64,000 nucleotides of DNA from Zafaria cholistanensis. GTDB lineage: Bacteria; Actinomycetota; Actinomycetes; Actinomycetales; Micrococcaceae. Shown here in pieces: positions 7,950 through 16,379 of this stretch; the first letter of the stretch is position 1, and every line of letters starts with the position of its first letter. Where the stretch lies: contig NZ_BKDJ01000001.1 in assembly GCF_008580665.1 (NCBI RefSeq), positions 310,001 through 374,000 on the forward strand, in the 5' to 3' direction. Made by a program: the position numbers and the translations under genes. A model generated the notes under the pieces. It did not search any database. It saw nothing but the letters and a program-made list of their open reading frames with translations, and was not told where the DNA came from.

Positions 7950-7953
7950 ATGC

Positions 7954-8637
7954 ATGAGTGAACAGCCCGGGTCGGTGGTGGGCCGGCCCCTTGCCGAGCG
8001 CTACGAGACGGCCCTTTATGGCCTTATGTGCTACCGCGAGCTGACCGCGTTCGAGCGGCTGTCCTCGGATGCCCGGTTCTCCCCGACGCTCGGCGACCGG
8101 GAGGCGCTGGCCAGGCTGGCCGTCGCCGAATTCGGCCACTACGAGGCCGTCCGCGAGCGCCTGCTGGCCCGCGGGGCCGACCCGGAGGCGGCCATGGAAC
8201 CCTTCGTCGCCGCCATCGACGCGCTGCACGAGCGCACCCGCCCGGGGGACTGGCATGAGTCGCTGATGAAGGCCTACGTGATCGACGCCGTCTCGGGCGA
8301 CTTCTACCGGGCCATCGCCCGCGCCCTGGACGAGGAGACCCGGCTGCTGGTCTCCGCGGTCCAGTCGATGGAGGAACAGACGGGCTGGATCCGCGGACGG
8401 CTGCGGGCCGCGCTCGCCGACGACCCCCGGCTGGCCTCCCGGCTGGCCCTGTGGGGGCGCAGGCTGCTCGGGGAGGCGCTCACCCAGGCCCGCCTGATCG
8501 GGGACGAACACGACTTCTGGGGCAACCTGCTCCCGCACGGAAGCGGGGAGGAACACCGGGAAGTCATCTCCCAGCTTTTCGCCAAGCTGGTCCAAAACCA
8601 TTCGCGGCGCATGGGCGCCCTGGGGCTCACCGCCTAG
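7954..8637 (+). CDS. Ferritin-like (MiaE_2-type) protein
   Basis: This 227-residue, almost wholly helical protein matches the actinobacterial ferritin-like fold family related to the tRNA hydroxylase MiaE. Candidate di-iron ligands are visible in AEFGHYE near residues 52-58 and in later acidic/His helices such as DEETRLL and EHDFWG. In actinobacteria this gene is commonly found beside the rhlE-type DEAD helicase, as here, but its reaction is unproven. RNA modification or metal handling are both possible. The ATG at 7954 has a -10 box six bases upstream and no ribosome site, so the transcript is probably leaderless. Confidence 0.75.
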   Translation: MSEQPGSVVGRPLAERYETALYGLMCYRELTAFERLSSDARFSPTLGDREALARLAVAEFGHYEAVRERLLARGADPEAAMEPFVAAIDALHERTRPGDWHESLMKAYVIDAVSGDFYRAIARALDEETRLLVSAVQSMEEQTGWIRGRLRAALADDPRLASRLALWGRRLLGEALTQARLIGDEHDFWGNLLPHGSGEEHREVISQLFAKLVQNHSRRMGALGLTA

Positions 8638-8684
8638 GGACCCGGGCCGGGCGCGCCCGGCGCCGCACGGAAGAAGGGAACCCC

Positions 8685-9047
8685 ATGGACGACGCGGCAC
8701 ATCCGGACGGCATCCACGCGGTGGACCCGCAGGGCCAGGACGCCCTTGCGGCGGCCGTGGCCGGGCTGCCGGACTGGCGGCTGATCGGGGACCGGCTGGT
8801 GGCCTCCTACCGCTTCCGCGGCGCCCCGCCCGCGGTAGCGTTCATCGGAACGGTCGGTGCGCTCGCGGAGGAGCTGGGCCACCACCCGGACCTGGACTGG
8901 CGCTACAACACCGTCCACCTGGCCAGCACCACGCACGACGCGGGGGGCCGGGTCACCGGCAAGGACCTCGCCCTGGCGCGGGCGGTCTCCGAGGCTGCGC
9001 AGGCGGCCGGCGCCAAGGTGGTCACCGGGGACCGTTCGGGCCCGTAG
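8685..9047 (+). CDS. 4a-hydroxytetrahydrobiopterin dehydratase (pterin dehydratase)
   Basis: This 120-residue protein belongs to the pterin-4a-carbinolamine dehydratase family, which dehydrates 4a-hydroxytetrahydropterin so the pterin cofactor can be recycled. The active-site block HHPDLDWRYN at about 66-75, the later TTHD and the closing GKDLALA are all present. No aromatic amino acid hydroxylase gene is in the window, so a moonlighting or other pterin role is possible. The ATG at 8685 has an AGAAGGGAA ribosome site and lies 47 bp after the ferritin-like gene, probably in the same transcript. Confidence 0.88.
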   Translation: MDDAAHPDGIHAVDPQGQDALAAAVAGLPDWRLIGDRLVASYRFRGAPPAVAFIGTVGALAEELGHHPDLDWRYNTVHLASTTHDAGGRVTGKDLALARAVSEAAQAAGAKVVTGDRSGP

Positions 9048-9078
9048 CCGTGGCCCCTGCTGTTGGCTTCGGCCGGGA

Positions 9079-9306
9079 TCAGTGGGCGAAGCCCACGCGG
9101 CGCTGCTCCTCGGCGCCGATCTCCACGTAGCCGATCACGCCGGCGGGCACGATCACGACGCGGCCCTTGGCGTCGGTCAGGCGCAGTTCGGCTCCGCTGC
9201 CGGTGGCGATGGCCTTGCTCGCGGCCGCGGCGACCTCCTCGGCGGTCTGCCCGGATTCGATGACGACTTCGCGGGCGACGTTCTGGATTCCGATGCGCAC
9301 GTCCAT
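9079..9306 (-). CDS. DUF3107 family protein
   Basis: This 75-residue protein matches DUF3107, a small actinobacterial family of unknown function (TB9.4 in M. tuberculosis). It has the typical start MDVRIGIQNVAREVVIES, a central Ala-rich helix and a closing VGYVEIGAEEQRRVGF-type segment. An AAAAGGAG ribosome site precedes the ATG at 9306. The TetR gene lies just upstream on the same strand, a pairing conserved in actinobacteria. Nothing in the sequence points to a specific activity. Confidence 0.85.
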   Translation of the reverse strand: MDVRIGIQNVAREVVIESGQTAEEVAAAASKAIATGSGAELRLTDAKGRVVIVPAGVIGYVEIGAEEQRRVGFAH

Positions 9307-9370
9307 TGGCGCTCCTTTTCGTGGCGGCGCCGGCGGACGGCGCGGGTGGTTTTCCGGTACCGAATGTACG

Positions 9371-9991
9371 TCAGTTTTCCTTGGGGAAGCGACTGATTCC
9401 GCGCCAAGCTAAACGGGCCACGAGTTCGCTGGCCTCCTCAAGGGGCACGTCATTGCCCAGTTCAAGCCAGTAGCGCGCCGAAACCTGTGCCATCCCGGCC
9501 AGGGCGCGCCCCAGCAGCGTGGCCTGCGCATGGGGCACCGAGGTCTCGGCGGCAATCACGTCCGCGATCGACGCGGCGAAGCGGGCGTTGAAGGTTTCCA
9601 GACGGGCGCCGACGTCCGGGTCGTTCATCAGGTCCGATTCGAAGATCATCCGGTGGCCCTGGCTGTCCTGGGAGACGAACCGGTAGTAGGCGCGGATGGT
9701 GTCCACCACGCGCTGCCGGTTGTCCTGGGTGCCGGCGATGGCCTGGGCGAGCAGTTCCGTCAGGTTCTCGAGGTGGGAGTCGAGCAGGGCAAGGTAGAGT
9801 TCCCGCTTGCCCGGGAAGTGTTGGTAGAGCACCGGCTTGCTGACCTGGGCGACCTCGGCGATCTCGTCCATCGCCGCCCCGTGGTAGCCGTGGGCGACGA
9901 AGACCTGCTGGGCGGCCCGCAGCAGCTGCCGCCGGCGCTCCTCGCGGGGCATGCGCGGGGTGCGGGCGGGGCGCTGGGGGGTGGTGCTCAC
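9371..9991 (-). CDS. TetR-family transcriptional regulator
   Basis: This 206-residue protein has a TetR-type helix-turn-helix at about residues 16-62 (MDEIAEVAQVSKPVLYQHFPGKREL) and an all-helical ligand-binding C-terminal domain ending KEN. It is divergent from moeZ and lies upstream of the DUF3107 gene, so either or both may be targets. The ligand is unknown. The start is a GTG at 9991 with AAAGG upstream. A TACACT -10 box on the minus strand near 10038 could serve it. No clear palindromic operator is visible in the 95-bp divergent gap. Confidence 0.85.
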   Translation of the reverse strand: MSTTPQRPARTPRMPREERRRQLLRAAQQVFVAHGYHGAAMDEIAEVAQVSKPVLYQHFPGKRELYLALLDSHLENLTELLAQAIAGTQDNRQRVVDTIRAYYRFVSQDSQGHRMIFESDLMNDPDVGARLETFNARFAASIADVIAAETSVPHAQATLLGRALAGMAQVSARYWLELGNDVPLEEASELVARLAWRGISRFPKEN

Positions 9992-10080
9992 GTCTGCCTT
10001 TCGGGACCGGGCGGTGCCGGGACGCTCCGACCGCCCCCAGTGTACTGCGCGGTAATGTCCCTGGGCAGTGCCGGCGGAAC

Positions 10081-10086
10081 TAGAGT
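10081..10086 (+). promoter_or_regulatory. -10 box TAGAGT of leaderless moeZ
   Basis: TAGAGT ends six bases before the ATG at 10093 and there is no ribosome site. This decides the start in favour of 10093 over the in-frame GTG at 10087. Confidence 0.5.
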
Positions 10087-10092
10087 GTGGAC

Positions 10093-11304
10093 ATGGAAAT
10101 CATGAACCACTCGGCCCGGGACGCGGGCCGGGGCCAAGGCCCCGGGCCGCTGGTGGACCCCGGGCCGCTGGTGGACCTCGGGCCGGAACTGACGGCGGAG
10201 GAGCTGCAGCGCTATTCGCGGCACCTGCTCATCCCCGAGGTCGGGATGGCGGGCCAGCGGCGCCTGAAGAAGGCGCGGGTGCTGGTGGTGGGGGCCGGCG
10301 GGCTGGGATCGCCGGTCCTGCTCTACCTTGCGGCCGCCGGGGTGGGCACGCTGGGCATCGTCGACGACGACACCGTCGACACCTCCAACCTGCAGCGCCA
10401 GGTCATCCACGGGACTGCCGACGTGGGGCGCCCCAAGACGGCCTCGGCGGCGGAGACCGTGCGCGGGATCAACCCGCTGGTGCAGGTGGTGGAGCACCGG
10501 GAGCGGCTGGACTCCTCCAACGCGCTGGAGATCATGGCAGGGTACGACCTGGTCCTGGACGGCACCGACAGCTTCGCCACCCGCTACCTGGTCAGCGATG
10601 CGACCACCATCCTGGGCAAGCCCTGCGTCTGGGGGTCGATCCTGCGCTTTGACGGGCAGGTCACCGTGTTCTGGGCCGGGCGGGGGCCGACGTACCGGGA
10701 CCTGCACCCGGAGCCGCCGCTTCCCGGAACCGTCCCGTCCTGCGCCGAGGGCGGCGTGTTTGGGGCCTTGTGCGGGCAGATCGGGTCCGCCATGGCGGCC
10801 GAGGCCATCAAGCTGCTGACCGGGACGGGCGAGCCGCTGCTGGGAAGGGTGCTGGTGCTGGACGCGCTGGCCATGCGGTGGCGGGAGGTGGGGCTGCGCC
10901 CGGACCCGGAGGCCGTCCGTCCGGCCGCGCTGCTTCCCGACTACGCGGAGTTCTGCGGCGCGCCGGTGGAGCGGGAGCTGCCGGCCGTCGACGCGGCGGA
11001 ACTGGCGCGCCTGCTGGTCGCCCGCGCGGCGGGGGAGGCCGAGTTCCTGCTGGTGGACGTCCGCGAGACGGGGGAGGCGGCCATCGTGGCCATCGAGGGG
11101 GCCGTGCTGGTCCCGCGCGGGGAACTGCTCTCCGGGGAAACCGAATTGCCCCGTGACGTGCCGGTGGTGCTGCACTGCAAGTCGGGAGCCCGCTCCGGCG
11201 AGGTGCTCGGCCACCTGCTTGACCGCGGGTACGACGCCCGCCACCTCGCCGGCGGAATCCTCGCGTGGATCAGCCGGATTGAGCCGGCAAAGCCCGTGTA
11301 CTGA
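10093..11304 (+). CDS. moeZ: MoeZ-type adenylyltransferase/sulfurtransferase
   Basis: This 403-residue protein joins a ThiF/MoeB E1-like domain to a rhodanese domain. It would adenylate and then thiolate the C-terminal glycine of small sulfur-carrier proteins such as MoaD or CysO for molybdopterin, thiamin or cysteine synthesis. The nucleotide loop VVGAGGLGSPV lies at about 63-73, the conserved SCAEGGVFG at about 216, and the rhodanese loop CKSGARS with the sulfur-carrying Cys near 361. The zinc CxxC of E. coli MoeB is replaced by YRDLHPEPP, as I recall for mycobacterial MoeZ. An N-terminal extension contains a duplicated PGPLVD from an 18-bp repeat (about 10140-10180). Confidence 0.9.
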   Translation: MEIMNHSARDAGRGQGPGPLVDPGPLVDLGPELTAEELQRYSRHLLIPEVGMAGQRRLKKARVLVVGAGGLGSPVLLYLAAAGVGTLGIVDDDTVDTSNLQRQVIHGTADVGRPKTASAAETVRGINPLVQVVEHRERLDSSNALEIMAGYDLVLDGTDSFATRYLVSDATTILGKPCVWGSILRFDGQVTVFWAGRGPTYRDLHPEPPLPGTVPSCAEGGVFGALCGQIGSAMAAEAIKLLTGTGEPLLGRVLVLDALAMRWREVGLRPDPEAVRPAALLPDYAEFCGAPVERELPAVDAAELARLLVARAAGEAEFLLVDVRETGEAAIVAIEGAVLVPRGELLSGETELPRDVPVVLHCKSGARSGEVLGHLLDRGYDARHLAGGILAWISRIEPAKPVY

Positions 11305-11378
11305 GTCCCTGTACTGAGTCCCTGTACGGGGTCTGTGTACCGGGTCTCCGTACCGGGTCGTCCCTGTTACGGGGTCCC
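11298..11378. repeat. 13-bp tandem repeat between convergent moeZ and hemA
   Basis: Five to six units of about 13 bp, each starting GTA (GTACTGAGTCCCT twice, then GTACGGGGTCTGT, GTACCGGGTCTCC and longer diverged copies). The first copy contains the moeZ stop codon. There is no clear terminator hairpin in this gap, so the array takes up most of it. Confidence 0.8.
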
Positions 11379-11409
11379 GGCGCCGCCCGCTTCCGCGGCC
11401 GAAGGTGGG

Positions 11410-12780
11410 CTATCCGTCGGTGCCGGTGGCCTGGCACTGGCCGGCGTCGTGCCGCTGCCCCGGACCCACCGGCGGATGGGCCGCCACCGCTGCCGGCGCC
11501 GCGCTGCCGGAGCGCGCCGGCTGCGCGGCCGCCGCGGGCGCGATCCCGTAGAGGGTTTCCAGTGCGGCCTCGTACTCGTCCAGGCGCCCCTGGGCGGCGA
11601 GCTCGCGGCCGCGCACGGTCGGGATGTGCAGCAGCTGGCGCATCATCCGGCGCAGCGCGAACTCGACCTCCTCGGCCGCCGCGGTGCAGCCGTGCTGGGC
11701 ACGGACCTTTTCCACCTCGGCCTCGAGCACGGACTGGGTGTGCTGGCGCAGGGCGACGATCGCCGCGTCCGCGGAACGCTGGCGCTGCTCGGCCTCGAAC
11801 TCGTCGGCGGCGGCGCGCACGATCCGGCGGGCCTCGCGCAGCGCCTCGGCCTGCTCCGTCGGGGCGGCCATGCGGACCGACTCAAGAGTGATCAGCTCCA
11901 CCCCGTCAACGTCCTCGAAGGCCGGGTCGAAGTCGTGGGTCAGTGCCAGGTCGATCGCCACCAGCGGACGGCCCGCCCGGTCCAGCCCGGCAATGTCCTC
12001 GGCCATGAGGCGACGGTCCCCGCCCGAGCAGCCCACCAGCACGTCCGCGGAGGCCAGTGCCGCGGTGAGCGTGTCGTCGTCGAGGGCGGTGCCCCCGCGG
12101 GTCGCCACGAACGCCTCGGCCCGCCCGGAGGCGGAGTAGACGGAAAGGTCCACGACGCCGCGCTCCTTCAGCAGCGCCATCGTGGCCCCGGCATAGGCGC
12201 CGGTGCCGAAAACGACGACGGACTTGTCCGCCCATCCGGCGTCGGGGGAGAGGTCGGCGGCCAGGTCGAGGGCGACGGAAACGATCGACAGGCCGCGGCC
12301 GCCGAGGGCGGTGCGGGTGCCGACCTCCTTGGCGGTGCGGGAAGCGGTCTGGAAGAGGCGCACCAGCGGCCCGGAAGCGGTGCCCTTCTGCTGGGCCTCG
12401 ATCAGGGCCCGGCGGACCTGCCCGGCGATCTCGCGTTCGCCGATCACCGCGGAGTCCAACCCGGCGCCCACGGAGAAGAGGTGGTCGACCGCATCCGCGC
12501 CGGTCTTGGTGGCCAGCGCCTGGGAGACCTGGTGCTCGGTGAGTCCGGACGCGCGGCTGATTTGGGAGATCACGGCGGAGCGGGCGGCCTCGACGTCGTC
12601 CTCGCGGGGGGCCTCGCAGTAGACCTCGTAGCGGTTGCACGTAGCCAGCACCACCGCGCCGGAAACCGGGGTGGTGCCGTCAAGCACGGCGGAAGCGACC
12701 CCGGACGATCCGGCGCTCAGCAGCGCAACAGTCTCGAGGTCGATATCCGAATGGGAGGCGACAAGCGATACGAAAACCAC
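11410..12780 (-). CDS. hemA: Glutamyl-tRNA reductase
   Basis: This 456-residue enzyme reduces glutamate bound to tRNA to glutamate-1-semialdehyde with NADPH, the first step of C5-pathway heme synthesis. The catalytic Cys48 sits in [10 protein letters not shown], and the segments [16 protein letters not shown] and VFGTGAYAG (NADPH-binding) are present. The C-terminal dimerisation helix is followed by an Ala/Pro-rich tail of about 40 residues. The likely start is the GTG at 12780 ([10 protein letters not shown]); an open frame continues upstream without homology. A TACCAT box lies nine bases before it. The gene is divergent from the rest of the heme operon. Confidence 0.92.
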   Translation of the reverse strand: MVFVSLVASHSDIDLETVALLSAGSSGVASAVLDGTTPVSGAVVLATCNRYEVYCEAPREDDVEAARSAVISQISRASGLTEHQVSQALATKTGADAVDHLFSVGAGLDSAVIGEREIAGQVRRALIEAQQKGTASGPLVRLFQTASRTAKEVGTRTALGGRGLSIVSVALDLAADLSPDAGWADKSVVVFGTGAYAGATMALLKERGVVDLSVYSASGRAEAFVATRGGTALDDDTLTAALASADVLVGCSGGDRRLMAEDIAGLDRAGRPLVAIDLALTHDFDPAFEDVDGVELITLESVRMAAPTEQAEALREARRIVRAAADEFEAEQRQRSADAAIVALRQHTQSVLEAEVEKVRAQHGCTAAAEEVEFALRRMMRQLLHIPTVRGRELAAQGRLDEYEAALETLYGIAPAAAAQPARSGSAAPAAVAAHPPVGPGQRHDAGQCQATGTDG

Positions 12781-12926
12781 AATGGTCCCATGGTATCCCG
12801 CTTCGGGGCCGGTCAGGCCCACCCGGGGGGCCCGATCGGGTGTCCTCCGCCACTTCCGCGGGCCCGGATCGGTCCGGATCGGTCCCGGATTACAGTTCCG
12901 GGGCGCAACTTGGCAGAATCGAAGGC

Positions 12927-14006
12927 ATGACGTTGAGCGCAAGCCACCCGCTGATGGATGGCCGTACTGCCGGATCCCCGCTGATTACCGCCTACCGGGG
13001 CGGTGCCCCGAGCCGCCGCCCGGTGTGGTTCATGCGCCAGGCCGGCCGGTCGCTGCCCGAGTACCGCAAGGCGCGCGAAGGCATCGGCATGCTTGAATCC
13101 TGCCTCAAGCCCGAGCTGGCCGCGGAAATCACCCTGCAGCCGGTCCGCCGCCACGACGTGGACGCGGGCATCTTCTTTTCCGACATCGTGATCCCGCTGC
13201 GCCTGGCCGGGGTGGACGTGGACATCGTTCCCGGCGTCGGCCCGGTGCTCGGATCCCCGGTGCGCAGCGCCGGCGACGTGCGCAAGCTGCCCCGCCTCGA
13301 AGACTCCGCGCTGGACCCGATCCGCGAGGCCGTCGCCCTGACCGTTGCCGAGCTCGGCTCCACCCCGCTGATCGGCTTCGCCGGAGCCCCCTTCACCCTG
13401 GCGGCCTACATGGTCGAGGGCAGGCCGTCCCGGGACCACCTCGGCCCGCGCACCATGATGCATGCGGACCCGGAGGCCTGGCAGGAGCTCGCGGCATGGG
13501 CCGCCGACGCGTCCGGCGCGTTCCTGCGCGCCCAGCTTGAGGCCGGCGCCAGCGCCGGGCAGCTCTTCGACTCCTGGGCCGGCAGCCTGGGCCTGGCCGA
13601 CTACGAACGCCACGTCGCCTCCGCCTCCGCCCGGGCCCTGGACCATGTCCGCGACCTCGGCGCCCCGCTGGTGCACTTCGGCACCGGGACCTCCGAGCTG
13701 CTGGCCGCCATGCGCAGCGTCGGCGTGGACGTTGTGGGGGTGGACTACCGCCTGCCGCTGGATGAGGCCAACCGCCGCCTCGGCGGCACCACCCCGCTGC
13801 AGGGGAACATCGACCCGGCGCTGCTCAACGCGCCGTGGCAGGTGCTTGAAGAACACGTCCGGGAGGTCCTCGCCGCGGGCGCCTCCGCCCCGGGCCACGT
13901 GGTCAACCTCGGCCACGGGGTGCCCCCGGAAACCGATCCCGCGGTCCTCACCCGCGTCGTCGGGCTCATCCACTCGATCGCCCCGGGGGAGTCTCCGCTC
14001 GCCTAG
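12927..14006 (+). CDS. hemE: Uroporphyrinogen decarboxylase
   Basis: This 359-residue enzyme removes four carboxyl groups from uroporphyrinogen III to give coproporphyrinogen III. The signatures are [17 protein letters not shown] near residue 31, [16 protein letters not shown] near 150, and the C-terminal [11 protein letters not shown]. It is the first gene of the plus-strand heme cluster and is divergent from hemA across a 146-bp gap. The ATG at 12927 has only a weak GAAGG ribosome site. A small hairpin at 14028-14045 separates it from the next gene. Assignment is secure. Confidence 0.95.
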   Translation: MTLSASHPLMDGRTAGSPLITAYRGGAPSRRPVWFMRQAGRSLPEYRKAREGIGMLESCLKPELAAEITLQPVRRHDVDAGIFFSDIVIPLRLAGVDVDIVPGVGPVLGSPVRSAGDVRKLPRLEDSALDPIREAVALTVAELGSTPLIGFAGAPFTLAAYMVEGRPSRDHLGPRTMMHADPEAWQELAAWAADASGAFLRAQLEAGASAGQLFDSWAGSLGLADYERHVASASARALDHVRDLGAPLVHFGTGTSELLAAMRSVGVDVVGVDYRLPLDEANRRLGGTTPLQGNIDPALLNAPWQVLEEHVREVLAAGASAPGHVVNLGHGVPPETDPAVLTRVVGLIHSIAPGESPLA

Positions 14007-14090
14007 GACCCACGGCTCCGGCCATTCCCGGGCCGCACGGCCCGGCCCCGACGGGGCGCCTGCGCGGCACCCGCGACGAAAGGACCTCCG

Positions 14091-15602
14091 ATGCCACACC
14101 GGAACGCACTCCAGCAGGGGCTCCACCACGGCCTGGAGCGCCTGCGTCCCGGCCACGCGCACCTGCCCGAGGCCGTCCCCCCCGGTCCCCGGGCCGTCGT
14201 GGTCGGCGGCGGCATCTCCGGCCTGGTCGCCGCCCGAGAACTCGCGCTCAGCGGCCACAGCGTGGAGGTCTTCGAGTCCTCCGCCACCTGGGGCGGCTGC
14301 GTCCGCGCCCACGAGGTCGCCGGACTGGTCCTGGACGCCGGCGCGGAATCGTTCGCGACGCGCACCACCGCCGTCGCGGACCTGGCCACCGAACTCGGCC
14401 TGGGCCAGAGCATCGCCGCCCCCCAGCCCGGGGGCGCCTGGCTGCACTTCGAACGCCACGGCCGGCCGGTGGCCCAGCCGCTGCCGGCCACCGGGATCCT
14501 CGGCATTCCGGGGGACCCCTGGGCCGGGGACGTGAAGTCCGCCATCGGCACCTCCGGCTGCCTGCGCGCCGCCGCCGACCTTGTCCTGCCGGTACCCAGG
14601 CGCCTGGCTCAGGGCCCCCTCAGCCTGGGCGCTTTGGTCCGCTCGCGGATGGGCTTGGCCGTCCTGGAGACCCTGGTCGCCCCGGTCGTGGCTGGCGTGC
14701 ACTCGGCCGACCCTGACACCCTGGATGTGGACACCGTCGCGCCCGGGCTGCGCGCGGCCGTCCTCCAGCACGGCTCGCTGGCCCGCGCCGTGGCCGCGCT
14801 GCGTGCTGCCGCCCCGGCAGGCTCCGCGGTGGCCGGCCTTGCCGGGGGCATGCACCGGCTCACCGCGGCGCTGGTGGAGGACCTGCGCGCCCGCGGCGCC
14901 GCCCTGCACACCGGCACCGCGGTGGTGCGGCTGGGGCATGATGCCGGTGCGGAGCAGCCCTGGTCCGTCACCGTCGCGGACGCGGACGGCCAGCGCACCG
15001 TGGGTGCCGGGCGCCTCGTGGTCGCCACCGGGGGCCCGGCCGCCGTCGACCTGCTCTCCCCGCTGCTGCCCGCCCTGGCCGGGCACCGGCCCGCCACGGG
15101 GGCCGGGGTTTCCCTGGTCACCCTGGTGGTCGACAAGCCCGAACTGGACGCGGCTCCGCGCGGCACCGGACTGCTGGTGGCGCCGGGGACGGGCGGGATT
15201 GGCGCCAAGGCCCTCACCCACGCCAGCGCCAAGTGGCAGTGGCTCGCGGACGAGGCCGGCCCCGGCACCCATGTGCTGCGCCTGTCCTACGGCCGGCTCT
15301 CCGCGGAGGCCGCCCGGTTGGCCGACGCCGACGACGCCACCCTGCGCCACCAGGCGGTCGCCGACGCGTCCGCGCTGCTGGGCACCGCGCTCGAGGAAAA
15401 GGACGTGTTGGGCTGGGACGTGGTCCGCTTCGCCGGCGCCCTGCCCTTCGCCACCACCGGGCACCGCGACCGCGTGGCCGCCTTCCACGCCGCCACCCGG
15501 GCCCTGCCCGGGCTCGACGTGGTCGGTGGCTGGCTCTCCGGGACCGGGCTCGCGGCGGTCGTCGCCGACACCCGCTCCCGGCTGGCCGTCAGCGCCGCCT
15601 GA
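14091..15602 (+). CDS. hemY: Coproporphyrinogen III oxidase, HemY/CgoX type
   Basis: This 503-residue FAD enzyme has the dinucleotide fold VVVGGGISGLVAA near residue 36 and the family end GGWLSGTGLAAVV. Such proteins were named protoporphyrinogen oxidases. In Gram-positive bacteria that also carry chdC, as here, the HemY homologue oxidises coproporphyrinogen III to coproporphyrin III with oxygen (CgoX). The pathway assignment rests on the neighbouring chdC and ferrochelatase genes. The ATG at 14091 follows AAAGGACC. The first 33 residues are an extension before the FAD motif. Confidence 0.92.
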   Translation: MPHRNALQQGLHHGLERLRPGHAHLPEAVPPGPRAVVVGGGISGLVAARELALSGHSVEVFESSATWGGCVRAHEVAGLVLDAGAESFATRTTAVADLATELGLGQSIAAPQPGGAWLHFERHGRPVAQPLPATGILGIPGDPWAGDVKSAIGTSGCLRAAADLVLPVPRRLAQGPLSLGALVRSRMGLAVLETLVAPVVAGVHSADPDTLDVDTVAPGLRAAVLQHGSLARAVAALRAAAPAGSAVAGLAGGMHRLTAALVEDLRARGAALHTGTAVVRLGHDAGAEQPWSVTVADADGQRTVGAGRLVVATGGPAAVDLLSPLLPALAGHRPATGAGVSLVTLVVDKPELDAAPRGTGLLVAPGTGGIGAKALTHASAKWQWLADEAGPGTHVLRLSYGRLSAEAARLADADDATLRHQAVADASALLGTALEEKDVLGWDVVRFAGALPFATTGHRDRVAAFHAATRALPGLDVVGGWLSGTGLAAVVADTRSRLAVSAA

Positions 15603-15653
15603 GACAATCCAGACCAGATCCGATCCATCCGCAGAAAACGAGGCACACATCCC

Positions 15654-16379
15654 ATGAGCCAGCCCACCCCGTACCAGCCCGAGCACAACAGCCCGGTCAT
15701 GGCCGAGCGCGCCAACGCCGGGAGCGCCACGATGTACTACACGCTGTGGACGGTCTTCAAGCGCGACTCCGACCTGGACCGCTCCGAGGGCGTGGCCGCG
15801 TTCGACGCGCTCGTGGCCGAACTGGCCGCCGACGGGGTCGTTGTGCGCGGCACCTACGACGTTTCCGCCATGCGCGCCGACGCCGACGTGATGGTGTGGC
15901 TGCACGGCCCGACGTTCGAGGGCCTCCAGGAAGCCCTGCGCAAGGTCCGCCGCACCTACCTGTTCGCCGAGACCAGCCTGGTGTGGTCCTCCTTTGGCGT
16001 GCACCGCGAGGCCGAGTTCGCCAAGGACCACTCGCCGGCGTTCGCCCGCGGCGTCGAGCCGAAGGAATGGCTCTGCGTCTACCCGTTCGTCCGCTCCCTG
16101 GACTGGTACCTGCTGGACCCGAAGGAGCGCGGCAAGATGCTGCGCGACCACGGGATTCTCGGCCGGGACTTCCCCAGCGTGCTGGCCAACACGGTGGCTG
16201 CGTTCGCGCTGGGCGACTACGAGTGGATGATCGCCCTGGAGGCCCCGGACGTGATCGACCTCGTCGACATGATGCGCCACCTGCGCTACACCGAGGCCCG
16301 CCAGCACGTGCGCGAGGAGATCCCCTTCTTCACCGGGCGCCGGATCTCCACCGCCGAGGTCGCCGAGGTCCTGCGCTGA
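15654..16379 (+). CDS. chdC: Coproheme decarboxylase (HemQ)
   Basis: This 241-residue enzyme converts coproheme to heme b by two peroxide-dependent decarboxylations, the last step of the coproporphyrin-dependent pathway. The conserved block CVYPFVRSLDWYLL near residue 140 contains the catalytic Tyr, and GDYEWMIALE and MMRHLRYTEARQHV near the C-terminus match the family. It resembles chlorite dismutase in fold but lacks that enzyme's usual context. GAGG lies ten bases before the ATG at 15654. The stop codon overlaps the hemH start as TGATG, so the two are translationally coupled. Confidence 0.93.
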   Translation: MSQPTPYQPEHNSPVMAERANAGSATMYYTLWTVFKRDSDLDRSEGVAAFDALVAELAADGVVVRGTYDVSAMRADADVMVWLHGPTFEGLQEALRKVRRTYLFAETSLVWSSFGVHREAEFAKDHSPAFARGVEPKEWLCVYPFVRSLDWYLLDPKERGKMLRDHGILGRDFPSVLANTVAAFALGDYEWMIALEAPDVIDLVDMMRHLRYTEARQHVREEIPFFTGRRISTAEVAEVLR

